A stretch of DNA of 64,000 nt from Biscogniauxia marginata (GCA_022695795.1 MU404078.1:372001-436000); one strand, 5' to 3'. Shown: positions 38,987 to 52,591, counted from the first letter of the stretch. Translations and numbers: made by a program. Notes: a model not told the origin generated them from the sequence alone.

Positions 38987-40546
<1,560 letters not shown>

Positions 40547-41989
40547 CTGCTAAGACCGCTGACACGTCTTAATATCCACGGTGAAGGGGGTCAACATGCC
40601 ATTAATAAAAGTCGATCTAGGGACTTGGAAGATGAGGGTGCCGAGTATTCGGGTTACGATGACTGACGTTCGGCTGGACAGGCATACATAAAAGAGAAAG
40701 TCTTACTAGGAATGGCGTTTCACGGTCTTTGGCTGTCTCCCTCCTTTCTGTACCCTGATGAAGTTGAGCTGCGCCTCGCTTCCATCGAAGCAAGCTTATT
40801 ATGTATGATCGAGCTTTACGTTTCTGTGAGGCTGAAGAGTGTATGTAGGAGCAGTGCGAACATAGGGGGTGGAATCCCTTCTCATCTTGTAAACACAGAA
40901 AAGATCGGGACTGGCAGGCGTTAACCAGAAAAAGGAAACTTTTGCTACTGCGTCTTTCCGGGAGTTTCATAGTCTTGTTGCATTATTACTTTTGATAGAG
41001 CTGATGACGATCCTGATCATGTTGTCATGACGCAACTCCTGTAGTAACTTAGATCAACACAGTCCTTACGAGAGAACAAGAAATAACTTTCACGAAAGTC
41101 GATATTGGACTGCTGAATAAAGGGGTCTTCAAATCTCAGTTGAATTATTTCCCTAGGGGAGATGGTGGTTGTTTAAACGGGGTTTTTTCTTTCTTTCGTT
41201 CTTGTGGTAATAACTAAAGATGGATGGCGTCGTGCCTTGCTCACATGTCCCCTTAATCCTCCAAGTTAGGTAAATAACTGTTTCCGCCTTGTTTCTTGAC
41301 TGGCACATATTCTCCTCGGTCCAACACCCCTGAAAAAAGCCTCGTGGGGGGAAAGAAGTATATGTATAGATCAGGGGTAGGTTAGGATATGTCAATTTAG
41401 GTAGTGGCATACATACCAAGCTGCTGCCGAGAAATGGTGGTTTAAAAAAAAAAGAATGAATTAATCACGTACAATATAACAATCCCCTTTTACACCTCTT
41501 CATCTCTTAATATATATAATTTACAGTGGGGGTAGGCAGAATTAGATAATACACACAAGTCTACTCGCCGTCCTTTTCCCCTTATTTTCTTTTTATAGTT
41601 ACTTTAAATATACAGGAGATTAAATACTTGTCTTCGGTTTAATTTACGTAATATAAATAAATAAATAAAGAGATAAAGCCTTTTCTCTTCCCGGTTTTTA
41701 TATTTTATTTATATAAAACTTACTTAATTCAATATATTGAAAATATAATCAATACTTTGTTACGTGGATAAAAAACGTATTTAAAAAACACTAAACTTTT
41801 AATTTTATTGACGGATCGCAGGGCAAGGGTACTGTAGGGTCCTTATAGTGACTGCCAACAGCAGAGCTAATTGAGAAGCTAACTAGAGCTGATGGGACTC
41901 TTTAGTCTAGTGGGCTACGGAGCTGTCATCCGTATCCTTTTAGAGAAATATTAAGCCCTCCCAACCTAGGCCCTTTCATTCCTTTCATC
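40547..41989. other. Convergent intergenic region between pct1 and lys1
   Basis: The 3' UTRs of pct1 (plus) and lys1 (minus) meet here. No gene is supported. From about 41,480 to 41,815 the sequence is clearly AT-rich (TATATATAATTT, repeated AAATA), unlike the neighbouring DNA, and could be a small decayed repeat or only an AT-rich terminator region. Confidence 0.5.
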
Positions 41990-43298
41990 TTAAGACACCT
42001 CGGCCACCTTTTCCTTGAAGATCTTCTCCGCCCTCGTCCACACATCTTCGGTATCCCGCTTGTCCAAGGTAAGCAGGCTCGGCAGTAACAAGCTCGAGTA
42101 CTCGTCGCTAGACTCGCGAGCAATCAGCGTCGGGAGGTGGTCAATAGCGATAATTCGCACTTCAGGGCCTTGCTCCAGCGGTTTGGACGTAGGTAGCGTA
42201 GGGTTCCCAAAGTCGCTCCAGGTCGAGTACACAGGTACTGGATTCGAAGGCGAGTTTGGGTCGCATGAGACATCACTTATGACCCGGAGACGTCGCCCAG
42301 GAACGTTGAGGGAGTCGAAAGTTAAGAAAGGGGGAGTGGGCGTGGCGCCGAGGTAAACACAGTTGATAAATATATCAGACTCTATAAACGGGTTAGAAAA
42401 GGTGGAGGATAATAATAGCAAGAGTATATTACCTGCTATCTCAGGAAATGGCCCGCCCTTCTTGGTTTCCGCGAGGTCCCACAGCAGCAGATTCTCCTGA
42501 CCGATCTGGCGGCAGAGGTCCGTGGCGCCCTTTCCGCAGCGACCCAGAGCTCCGATAATAATGATCTTGGGGGGCTGGCCACCGTTGGCCTTGATGGCGG
42601 GCTCGAGGGCCGACTTGACATAGTCGACCAAGGCGGAAGTGTCGTCGAAGCTGGGTACGGGGCCCTGGGGAGTGTCTGGGTGCAGGACTTGGTGAGCCCA
42701 GCTGAAGAGGGCAAGGGCGGCACCGGCGTAGCCTGCCGAGTAACCAAAAGACGCGACTCTTCGATTGTTCTCGTCCGTTAGGACCTCGAGGTCGTAGAGA
42801 GTGCCGCCACCTTCCTTGAAGCGTCGAAGCCATATCTCGTGGCCAGTTTGCTTCTGTGACGAGTATTAGTGATTGGGTAGCGAGAGTAAGGGTAATCGAG
42901 AGGGGTTGCTTACCTTGAAGACATGTAGGAATGTGACGTGGGTGTGAGATAGAGGGGCATCAACGTCGGGGAGCTCTTTGAGACCGAGGATGATATTGTC
43001 AGTGGGGGCGTCCCTCCACGAACCCGTGGGGACGAGCTCGGCGCCGGCAGCCTCGAACTCTTCGTCTTTGTAGATACGCTCGGGACATCGCTCGACACGG
43101 ACGATATAGTCAGCGTCGAGGAGGGCCTTGGCCGTCTTGGGCGACACTGGTCCCAATTCGTTGTCAGCTCTCGAGCAAAGGGGGCGTCGTGGTGGTAGTG
43201 GTGGGGAGGGAAGGGGGTGGAGGGGGAGGGGTTCACTCACACGGCGAACGACGCTCGAAGGGCTTCGTCTCAGCCCTTAGATGGATGACGGTAGGCAT
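41990..43298 (-). CDS. lys1: Saccharopine dehydrogenase (NAD+, L-lysine-forming)
   Basis: Four exons on the minus strand: 43298-43241, 43146-42914, 42853-42433 and 42381-41990, giving 367 residues, the usual Lys1 length (about 370). It catalyses the last step of the alpha-aminoadipate pathway, cleaving saccharopine to lysine and 2-oxoglutarate. Recognisable segments: MPTVIHLRAETKPFERRSPL at the N-terminus, YIVRVERCPERIYKDEEFE, THVTFLHVFK, GGGTLYDLEVLTDENNRRVA, the nucleotide-binding IIIIGALGRCGKGATDLCRQ, and ESDIFINCVYLG with RLRVISDVSCDPNSP. Introns are 94, 60 and 51 nt with GTGAGT, GTAAGC and GTAATA donors, and all joins restore conserved sequence. The start codon lies only about 245 nt from the edge of the AT-rich RIP block. 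Confidence 0.93.
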
Positions 43299-43540
43299 GC
43301 TAAATGTGGTTTTTTTTTCGTCGGATCAACCTGCAGGTGCAAACGAGAGAAAGGAGGGAGTTTAGAGGCACAATGGCTTTAATAGGGTTGATCGCACGAT
43401 GCAAAGACCTGGCATCCGAAGTCGGTTGTAAGAGTCACACAGGAAAAAAGCAGATGCTTGGTATCGATAGGTACATCTTCGGGTCTACCAGGGAGCTCGG
43501 TAGAGTTAACTAGGTAGGTATGTTATAACTAGGTTCGGAA
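43299..43540. promoter_or_regulatory. Short lys1 promoter next to the AT-rich block
   Basis: About 240 nt of normal-composition DNA separates the lys1 ATG (minus strand) from the AT-rich block beginning near 43,540. The core promoter and 5' UTR must fit here or extend into RIP-type DNA. No GCN4/CPC1 site (TGACTCA) is present; a related TGTGACTC word lies at 43,431-43,438 as read on the minus strand. Confidence 0.4.
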
Positions 43541-43704
43541 ATATCCAGCTAATTATTAGTTAATTATTAAGCTTAGTTAATTTAATTAATTAAATTAATA
43601 ATATATAAATTAATTAATATTTAAAAAGTTTAATTATTTTAAAAAATATATAAAACTTTTAATTTTTTTTAAATATTTATTTTATAAAAATTTTAATTTT
43701 AATA

Positions 43705-44160
43705 ATAATAATAACATATTATATAAACGAGTAAATAAAACAAGCTCGCGAATAAAATGGTTTTTTATATAAAATCGACTTTTTCGAAAATTTATAACTT
43801 TACTTATAAAAATCGGAAAAATCTCGGACCTTTTTTCTAGTTATATAACTATATAATTTAATTAAAATAAAATTCAGAAAAATTAATATTAAAAAACATA
43901 AAAAAACACGAAAAAACTAAAATTATAATAAAACGTATAAACCTTTTTACGTATTTCTTTATATATTTTACTTTTTATTTTTTTTTAAATTTTATTTTAT
44001 TTTAATTATATAATTATATAACTATAAAAAAAAGTCCGAGTTTTTTCCGATTTTTATAAGTAAAGTTATAAATTTTCGAAAAAGTCAATTTTATATGGGA
44101 AACCATTTCGTTCGCGAGCTTGTTTTGTTTACTCGCTTATGTGATACGTTATATATTATA
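43705..44160. mobile_element. Foldback/MITE-like element with about 160-bp inverted repeats
   Basis: The left arm (about 43,705-43,872) and right arm (about 43,985-44,160) are inverted copies. Both contain GAGTAAAC/TAAAACAAGCTCGCG, AAAATCGACTTTTTCGAAAA, TTATAAGTAAAG and AGTTATATAACTATATAATT in mirror order, separated by about 110 nt. Arms differ mainly by C/T and G/A. No transposase lies between them, so this is a non-autonomous foldback element, or two facing copies of one repeat. No target duplication was resolved. Confidence 0.65.
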
Positions 44161-44766
44161 ATAAACTTTTTATCGAGGTTTTTATATTTTTATATTACTA
44201 GTCGCGACTTTTTATATAAAGTTAAAGTGTTTTTATTTTTAATTTCACGAATTATTTATAATTTAAAAATAATAACTTTTTAATAAGTTACTTTATTATA
44301 TATTTTAAGTTATAAAATGCCGTTTACGAATAATATGTTTATTTTAATTAAGTTAAACGCTTTATATAGGTTTTTAAAGTTATTATTTTCTTGTTTATTT
44401 ATAGTTTTAATATTAATATATAAAAAATCGGTTTATATGATATTTAGTTCCTTTTTAAGAATAACTTTGTATTTTACGAGATTAAATTATAATTTTAAAA
44501 GTTTAATTTTAAACTTTAATATTAATGTTTTAAGTTAAATATACGGTTTAATATATAAGTTTTAAAATGTAAAAGTTCTTTTTAAAGCTTTTAAGTTTAT
44601 AGTTATATTTTTATTAGTAATTATAATAATTTTATATAATTCTTTTTAAAGCTTTTTTCCCGAAAAATTAATATTTTAATATTTAATAATAGTAATATAA
44701 AGAGTACTTTTTAAGTGTTTAAGTTATTCCAAGTATTTAAAGTATTTTAATTTAATTTTAATTATC

Positions 44767-44864
44767 ACTTTTTAAATAGTTTATACTTTTTAAATAGTTT
44801 ATACTTTTTAAATAGTTTATACTTTTTAAATAGTTTATACTTTTTAAATAGTTTATACTTTTTA
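44767..44864. repeat. Tandem repeat, 18-bp unit, 5.4 copies
   Basis: Five perfect copies of ACTTTTTAAATAGTTTAT followed by a partial unit. The perfect identity contrasts with the heavily mutated surroundings, so the array expanded after, or escaped, the point-mutation phase. Confidence 0.95.
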
Positions 44865-45057
44865 GGTTTATAATAATATTAATAACGAATTTACGTTAAT
44901 TTTCGGGTAAGCCTCAAATATAAATATTAAATTATTTAAATTTATTATATTATTTATCGTTTTAATTATTATTTATAAGTAAAATGTTTTTAACTTTTAA
45001 ATTTTTTAAGATAATTTTATATATTTAACAAATTAAATTATAATATTTCTTGATTTT

Positions 45058-45530
45058 TATAACGAACCTCCTTATGTGTTCCTAGTTAATTGACTTTACA
45101 AGGGAGTACGTATTAGGTTTTCTTAATTTAAAGGTAATAATGGATTGAGATTAGTTTAAGTGATTTATAATGTTTTATTCGTTAAAGAGGTTTTAAGGTA
45201 CTTTTATTATAGTATTAAAGAGTGATTGTAGTTTTAGATTAATAGCTAGAGAATGAAAAATTAGATATATAAGGAATTTCATTCTTTTTATATTTATTCT
45301 CTTTAGTATATATTCTTTTCGTTTAATATGTTAAATACCTTTAAATTTAAATGAATTTTAAGATTAACTTAAATTTATTATGTTAAGTTTATTTTAGTTA
45401 ATAAATTGATATAAATTTAATATTATGTGATGTTATATAAAATATATATTGTTTTTATAATTTTATATAATTTTATATTTTGTTTTAATATCCTTATTAA
45501 GGCTCTTTTTAATAGAGTTAATTTATAATA
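45058..45530 (-). repeat. Left LTR (3' LTR of the gypsy element)
   Basis: 473 bp, aligning end to end with 52114-52586 without a net length change. Shared landmarks are TGTTCCTAGTTAATT near one end and TTAAGGCTC plus TAATAGAGT near the other. Relative to the right copy it shows mostly C-to-T changes on the plus strand, and the terminal TG/CA are mutated to TA/TA. Confidence 0.9.
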
Positions 45531-45552
45531 TTAATTTTTTATTTTTTTTTAG
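45531..45552 (-). promoter_or_regulatory. Polypurine tract of the gypsy element
   Basis: On the minus strand this is an almost pure A run interrupted by T, immediately inside the 3' LTR, where the plus-strand DNA primer of LTR retrotransposons lies. RIP has probably turned G to A, so the original purine sequence is unknown. Confidence 0.5.
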
Positions 45553-45949
45553 ATTTTTATCTTAAAGATTTCGAGTAAGTTTTTCCTTTTTTATTTTTTA
45601 TAATGTTTAGTGTTTTGAAGCTACTTACGAAACTTCGTAAAAGTAAGCAGGAATTTTATGATTTTTTCGTTATATATATTTGGTTTTTTAACTTTAAGGT
45701 ATTTCCTTGTTTTAATTGTTTTAAGATTAACTTATTTTATTTTATAGTTTTTAAATTTAAAATTTATTTTATATAACTAAAGTTCGTTATTATTATGACG
45801 ATTCGGGTATTAAGATGTTTAACTTATTCGATATAAGTCGAGAGCGAGAGAGATTGGCAGTTAAGCGTCACAAAATAAAGAAAAAGTTTTAATTCTTTAA
45901 TAATTAATTATAAACCCTCGTAAGGTAGTTAATTCGTATTCGTAAATAA

Positions 45950-46235
45950 AAGGAGTTTCTTTAGAGACGGGGTTTAGAGATGTTAAAACGTGGTTTTTTT
46001 TATATCGAAGAAATGGAGAAGGTGGAGGAGGAAGAATAAGAGCGTTTGAGGGAAGAGTAGGCTAGATTGGAGGCTAAATAGCGTTCGCTAGCCGAGTAGA
46101 TTAATGCTGCTTTTACGGTCGTTTCCTTTTTCGACTTATTTTTTCTAGATTAAGATCCCGATTTTCGGGCTTTCTTGGCCGATCCGGGTTTTGGCGGTGA
46201 AAATTCCTAAGTTTAGCCGTTAAATTCTTTAAATG
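45950..46235 (+). pseudogene. Decayed coiled-coil ORF antisense to the gypsy element
   Basis: In one plus-strand frame a charged segment (EEMEKVEEEE, ERLREE, ARLEAK, RSLAE, INAAF) is interrupted only by TAG or TAA at positions where the surroundings suggest Gln (CAG or CAA), the change expected from C-to-T on this strand. A segment DPDFRAFLADPGFGG follows. It lies between the integrase end and the 3' LTR, opposite to pol. Family not recognised. Confidence 0.45.
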
Positions 46236-47159
46236 CTTAAGTGGTTTTTAAGTGTTTTTCTCGGGTGGGTATTTTTCTTATTTAATAAAATATTATAATT
46301 AACTTTTAATTCGTTTTGAATTTAATATCTTTTTTATTTCGTATTTATTAAGGTTTTTTTTAAATTTTAATTGGTTTTTTAATATAGTGTTATTTAATAT
46401 TAGTTTTAAAAGTGAAATATGAAATATAAAATGTATTTTGGATCTTTTTAGTAGCGTTAATTTGTAATTAATTTTCGAAATAATCTCTTTAATTTTATAT
46501 AGTTTTAATTTCTTAAATTTAAGTTTTTTGCTAGGTCGTTTTGTTTTAATTTAAGGTGTTTTTAATGTTACGCCTTGTTATTAACGAAGTAAGTAAATTA
46601 TGTCTTTTTTTTAAAAATTAGTTCTTTAATTCTTTTTTTATTATAATACTTTGTTATTTTGTTTTAAATAAATTATAATTATTTTTATAGTTGTTATTAT
46701 ATTGCTTAGACCTTTTTAAATAGTATTTTTGCTTTTAAGGCTTTTATTTCGACTTTTAATGTTTTTATAAGTTCGATTAATTGTTTTTAAATTTCCGTTT
46801 TTTACTTGTATATTGCTTTATATAATGATATTTTTATGTTTTTATTAATTGAAATGTTATATGTTATTTAGGTTATTAGTAATAATTTTATTTAATTGTT
46901 TATTTCTTAATTAATATAACTTTATAAATATTGTTTTATTATTTAGTTTAGTTTTTTTGTTTATTCGTTTATTTAAAGATGATATGTTATAAATAATTTT
47001 TATTTAACTTTTATTTATTTTATTAAGTTTATTTAAAAATTTAAAGTAAATAGTTTATTTTTATTTAAAATAATACGTTTTAGTAGTTTATGTTTATTAA
47101 CGTATTTTTTTAAGAAATTAAAAATTAGCTGTTTTGTTATGCTTAATTCGTTAAATAAT

Positions 47160-47330
47160 AAGAAGTAAGTATATTTCGTGAGTTTATTAACGATTATTTA
47201 TATGTTGTTATAAGGTACTTTTATAATAAAATCTTTTAACTTTAAGAGTTTTATTACGAAATCCTATGTAATTATATGCCACGCTTTGTTAGGTATTTAA
47301 ATTAGTTATAATAATTTATATGGTTTATAT
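47160..47330 (-). pseudogene. Integrase core remnant of the gypsy element
   Basis: Minus-strand translation shows a KAW motif, then GFRNKTLKVKRFYYK and, further on, the segment matching the VIVDRLTKYAHF region of Ty3/gypsy integrases (here with stops). It is placed downstream of reverse transcriptase, as in Ty3/gypsy rather than Ty1/copia. Confidence 0.75.
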
Positions 47331-48359
47331 CGTGATGTTTTAGCTTTATTATAAATGCTATAATTTTTTTAATTTTTTTAATTATTTATCGCATTTTTAA
47401 GAAGTCGAATTCTTTTTAAAGTTGTTTTATTATTTTAAAAATTCTTTGACGAATTCGTTTTGTACTCGTTTTAATATATATATCTTTTTTTTGTATAAGA
47501 AAAGTCCGTCGTTAAATCTTTATTAAGATTGTAATTATTTTTTTTTAATTGTAATTTTCCTTAAAACGTTATTTTTAGTTTTTTATGTTAATTCGCATGT
47601 AAGTTAATATAATTAATTCGTCATTTTGTTATTTAAATATCTAGATATCGTTTTTGTTGATTTTTGATTTACAATTTTCCTTTTTACTAAGAAGATTTAT
47701 TTGGATATTTTCTTTTTTTTTAATGTGCTAGATTTTAAAATTAAACTTAAATAGGAAAATTATTTAACGCTTATGTTATTATAAATCATGTAAGGTTTTT
47801 ATGGTTTAAATATATATTAATAAGTTTTTTAGTTTTATTAAGTTATAGTTTTTATTTTTTTAGTGTTTTAATGATTATTAATAGTTCTTTGTTATAAATT
47901 TAATAATTTAATTTAATATTATATAGTGCTTTAAATAAGTACACGACTAAGTATTATTTTTTATTGTTTTTTAATTACTTTAAAATTACTTTAATAGCGA
48001 AATTTAAGGCGTTTATCTTTAGTCGTTTTTTTTTATTTTCGTTTAAAAGTTTATATATAACTTTATTAATTATAATTTCTTTTAATTATTAAAAAGCTTA
48101 TTTAGCTTTTTTAGTAAAATAAAAAGCCTTTTTTGTTTTTATTAAGGTAATTAATTTTATTAATGGTTTAGCGATCCGCTCAAAATCTTTAATAAGTTAT
48201 TTAACGTAATTAACGAAGCTAAGAAATGCGCGCACGTTTATAACACTTTTAAGTTTTAATTAATCCTTGATTATTATTATTTTCCCTTTTTAAATATGGA
48301 TTTTTTTGGATTTATTATAAACCTTAAATAGTTTAGTTTTTTAATATGTTATTTACTTT

Positions 48360-48520
48360 TAGTTAAATAAATAAATAGGTTTATTTTTTCCAGGGCTTTT
48401 AATACTTGTTTTATATGTTCTTTATGTTTTTTCTCACTTTTTAAGTAAATTAGTATATCGTTTAAATAAACGAATATAAATTTATTTAAAAACTTGTGAA
48501 GAATTGTTATAATTATATAT
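48360..48520 (-). pseudogene. Reverse transcriptase core remnant of the gypsy element
   Basis: The minus strand reads FIFVYLNDILIYLKSEKKH then KEHIKQVLKAL, the catalytic block of gypsy reverse transcriptases, where the consensus is YLDDILIYS. The first catalytic Asp has become Asn, a single G-to-A change on the coding strand at about 48,460, so the enzyme is dead here even apart from upstream stops. Confidence 0.85.
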
Positions 48521-50967
48521 TAAAATGTAGTAAGTACGTTAATAAGTTTAAACGGCATAACTTTATATTTATAATGTTTATATATCGTTTGAAATGCGGT
48601 ATATTATTCGTGTTTTTTAACCATTTTAATTATATAATATTTATCTCAAAGGTTTAATGTTATAAAGATTTAAGCTTTATTAATTTATTTTTTATGAGTT
48701 TTATTAGTAGTAACAAGTGTTTGTTTTTCTTGGTTATTTTATTAAGGTGTTGGTAATTAATTACTCGTTATTATATTAGATTTCTTTTTTTATTAATATG
48801 TTATTTTTTGTTTTTATCGACTTTTAATATTATAATTGCTAAGTATCTTAACAAGGATTTTGATTTTTAAATATATTTTTTATTAAAATCTTTTTAAATT
48901 CCTTTTTATAGTGCTTTTTATTTTTCTTAATTTATAAGATATATTAAGAATAATTTTAGTTATTTTTTTAAAGTAGATTTAGTGATTTTATTAGCTATAT
49001 TTTAGTAATTCTTTTTTTGTTTTATTTTTAAATAATTTATAAAAACGGAAATACTTATATAATACTCTTTTCGTTAGATTTTTAAGCTTAGTTACTCGAA
49101 TTATATAGGCGATATATTTCGTTTTTATATTCTTTTCTTTAAAGTTATTTGCAGTACTTATTTTATAACTCGTAATAGTTAATTTCTCGTGTTTTTAATT
49201 TTAATAAAGCGTATTTATCTCGAAATTTATTCGTGAATTACTTTTTTTAAGCTAATTCATTTTTAGTATTATGTCGTGACTTGATATATATATAATGTTA
49301 AAAATAACTTACTTAGGATATCTTTAAATGGTTATTAAAAGAAAAATTTTTTTTAATACTTTGTTATTTTTATAATTAAATATATATTTTTCGAAGTTCC
49401 GTAATTAATATAAACTTTATTTATATATTTATAATATTTTATTCTTTTAAGTTATCTCAGTTAAAATATAGCTTTTATTTACTTTTAAGTTTATAAAGGC
49501 TTTATACTCTTTTTTATTATACTTAACTTTAGTTATAATGGTATTATTAAGTCTCGATTAGACTTTATATAAAGACTTATTATTTATGGCTTTTTACTGC
49601 TTTATTAGCGAGAGCTTTTGCCGTTTTTTAGTTTTTTACGCTTTTTCTTTTTTGAGTTTCTTTAAGTTGTTATAACCTAGATGTCCTTCCATTCTTAGGC
49701 TTTTATAAGAGCGTGTTTTTAATAATCATTATTTAAATAGTTTTTTAAACTATTTTTTACGTAATAAAGGGTAAGAGGTTTATCTTTTATATAAAACTTT
49801 ACATATTAAAACTTTAATTCTTTTTCAAGGGCCTTTTTATAACTTAAGTCTATTTTTCTATTAACTCGAAATTTTTTAAGGTTTTAAATTATTTTCAAAT
49901 AAAGGGCATAATTCTCGAATTTACTTATTAAAAGTAACTCGATATTTCTTTATAAGTTTATATAAATTTCTAGAAACTTTCCCTTTTTTTTAAAGTATAT
50001 CTTAACGATTTGTTTATAACTTAATTTAGTCGCACGTATTTTTACTTATTATTTTATTAAATACTTTCTTACGAAGCCGAATAAATTAATATTATACTTA
50101 ACTCGTTTTTTAAGTTATTATAAAATATATAATCTTTTTTATAATTCTTATAATTTTTCCTCGATTTCGTCTTTTTCGAAACCCGTTTCAAGTAAATTGT
50201 GTATATTATATAGTATTAAGGTATAATATATATAATTCTTGGTAATTGCTTCGTAACTTCTCTCGGAGTTTAAGTGAAGATAATATGCTTTAAAATAATG
50301 TGGCTATTATAAGGCGTTATTATAAATGTACTTATTTTCTTTTGTGTTATTACTTTTTAGTTTTTAAGGATAATAACCGGTTTTATCTTTAAAGCTTTTA
50401 TATATTTAGTAAGTGTCGTTAATGTAAAAACTTTAATATAACGATATATATTTCTTTTTCGGTTATTTTTCCATTTTTAGTTTTATTTTAAGTTTTTTGC
50501 TTAATAGCTTATTAAGCTAGCTAGCATTATTTGAATTTTAATAAACATCGTAGTTGTTATTTATATAAAACCTTTAGTTTAAGTTATTATGTTAGCTTTT
50601 TTCTTAGTAAGTTTTACACTTATCGTCATTATAATGGCTTTAATATAGTTTATTATAGTTTAACTTAATTCCTAAGTCGTATTTTAATTTATAGTTATTA
50701 TATTCGTATAGTAATTCGTTTTCGTTATATCTTTATTTAACTTATTTTAATATAAAATATTTTAAGTATAAGTAATTATTTTCTAAATAATTCTTGTGGT
50801 TAACTTAATAATATTTATAAATTTTTTTTATAAAGACCTCCTTGTTTTTCTTTATTTTAATAGTAGTAATAATAAATACTTGGTTTATTTTTTTATTATT
50901 TTCGAAATGAATTCTTACTTCGAAGGTTTTTTTCTCGAGTTAAGGAATTTTTTTTGTTTTTAGTTTT

Positions 50968-51030
50968 TGTTTTTTAAGATTTCGGTACTCGTTTTTATAA
51001 TATCTTTTCTTTTTATAGTTAAAATATTTA
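50968..51030 (-). pseudogene. Gag zinc-knuckle remnant of the gypsy element
   Basis: The minus strand reads KYFNYKKKRYYKNEYRNLKK. It fits a CCHC knuckle (C-x2-C-x4-H-x4-C) in which each Cys codon TGY became TAY (Tyr), and the His also became Tyr, as expected of RIP transitions. Its position upstream of reverse transcriptase fits the end of gag. Confidence 0.7.
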
Positions 51031-52113
51031 ATGATTAACTTGTTTCGTTTTTTTTGCTTTTTTTAAGCAACGTTAATTTTAATAAGGTTTAACTTAGTTT
51101 TAATGTCTTTCCTTATTTCGGCACCACTTTTGTGATTTCCTCCTTTTTATTACTCACCATTTCTTCGTTATATCGTTTTTTTCTTTTTAAGGTATTATTC
51201 GAAGTTCTCGTTATCGATAACAATCATTATTATAACGTAATTATTAAACTTTCTTAAGTTCCTTTCTTTATATAAGCTTATTTTATATAATTTATTTTTT
51301 ATATAATTTTTTAGTTTTTAATAAAACAAGTAATATAAACTTTTAATAAGTAATTATAACTAACTTACGAGTTTATTAAACTCGATAACGTAATTTAAGG
51401 TCTTTTTGTTTTATCGTAATTTATAAAGTCGGGCTTCGGCTTATTATTTAAGAATTAAGTTACCAAATATAAACCTAAGTTGTTTTTTAAATTCCTTATA
51501 ATTTTTAAAAACCTTTTTTGTGTCTTTTTAAGTGTTTAACCCGTTTTTTAAATGATTTTTTAACACTAATTAAAACCAAGTTAAGGCAGTTTCGACGAGG
51601 AGCTGGGATACCGTGAGAACTTTTTGTTTTTCGGTAGTAATTATTTCGTGATAAAACTATAATAAGTTCCAGCCTAGATTAAAAATCCTTTTAAATCGTT
51701 TAACCCATTATATTTACTAGGTGTAATTGGTTTAAAACCCTTTACATCGGGGGTTGTTATATTGTTTTTGTCGTTTAAGTTATTAGGGTCGCTACTTGTT
51801 TTTTTTAAGTGTTTCTTCCTCCTCCTCTTCTTCTTTCTTAAATAATTCTTCTTACTAAGCTTCCGAGGTGTCCTCTTAGGACTTTTTTTTAGTTACAACT
51901 ATAATTAACTCTTGTGTTAGTTCCTTTAAACCTTTTTGTTATACTGTAAAAAAATTTGAAGTTTTCGTTTAAGAGCTTATTAATTATTGTTCTTTTACTT
52001 GTTTTTTTTCTTGTTACCTTTTAGTTTTAAGGGGCATACTTATTTTAAGACGATTTAACCAAGAATCCCTTCTTTTAAACCAATGTTAAGTATTAATTAA
52101 AGAGCTATTAAAA

Positions 52114-52586
52114 TGTGATAAACCTCTTTATATGTTCCTAGTTAATTAACTTTACAAAGTAATATATATTAAGTTTTCTTAATTTAAAAGTAATAGTGAA
52201 TTAAGATTAATTTAAGTAATTTATAATGTTTTATTTATTAAAAAGGTTTCAAGGTATTTTCATTATAATATTAAAAAGTAATTATAATCTTAAATTAATA
52301 ATTAAAGAATAAAAAATTAGATATATAAAGAATTTTATCCTTTTTATACTCATTTTCCTTAATATATATTCTTTTTGTTTAATATGTTAAATACTTTTAA
52401 ATCTAGATAAGTCTTAAGACTAACTTAAATTCACTATGTTAAGTTTATTTTAATTAATAAACTAATATAAATTTAACATTATATGACGTTATATAGAATG
52501 TATATTATCCTTATAATTTTACACATTTTTATTCCTTATTCCGACATCCCTGTTAAGGCTCCTTCTAATAGAGTCGATTTGTAACA
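52114..52586 (-). repeat. Right LTR (5' LTR of the gypsy element)
   Basis: 473 bp, partner of 45058-45530. It keeps the terminal TG and CA and the segment GGCTCCTTCTAATAGAGTCG. Relative to the left copy it carries mainly G-to-A changes on the plus strand, for example AAGTAATAGTGAATTAAG against GGTAATAATGGATTGAG. It is followed directly by the ATTTT duplication. Confidence 0.9.
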
Positions 52587-52591
52587 ATTTT

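Larger units (their letters stand above)
45058..52586 (-). mobile_element. Complete but RIP-decayed Ty3/gypsy LTR retrotransposon
   Basis: This 7.5-kb element has two 473-bp LTRs, TG...CA ends and a 5-bp target duplication ATTTT (45053-45057 and 52587-52591). Decayed pol reads on the minus strand, so the right LTR is the 5' one. From right to left are a gag zinc knuckle remnant (about 50,968-51,030), the reverse transcriptase core (about 48,440-48,510), and the integrase core (about 47,160-47,330, with KAW...DFV.K and VIVNKLTKY). A purine-rich minus-strand tract directly inside the left LTR (45531-45552) fits the polypurine tract. The order gag-RT-integrase is that of Ty3/gypsy. All frames carry many stops, so it is not autonomous. 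Confidence 0.9.
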
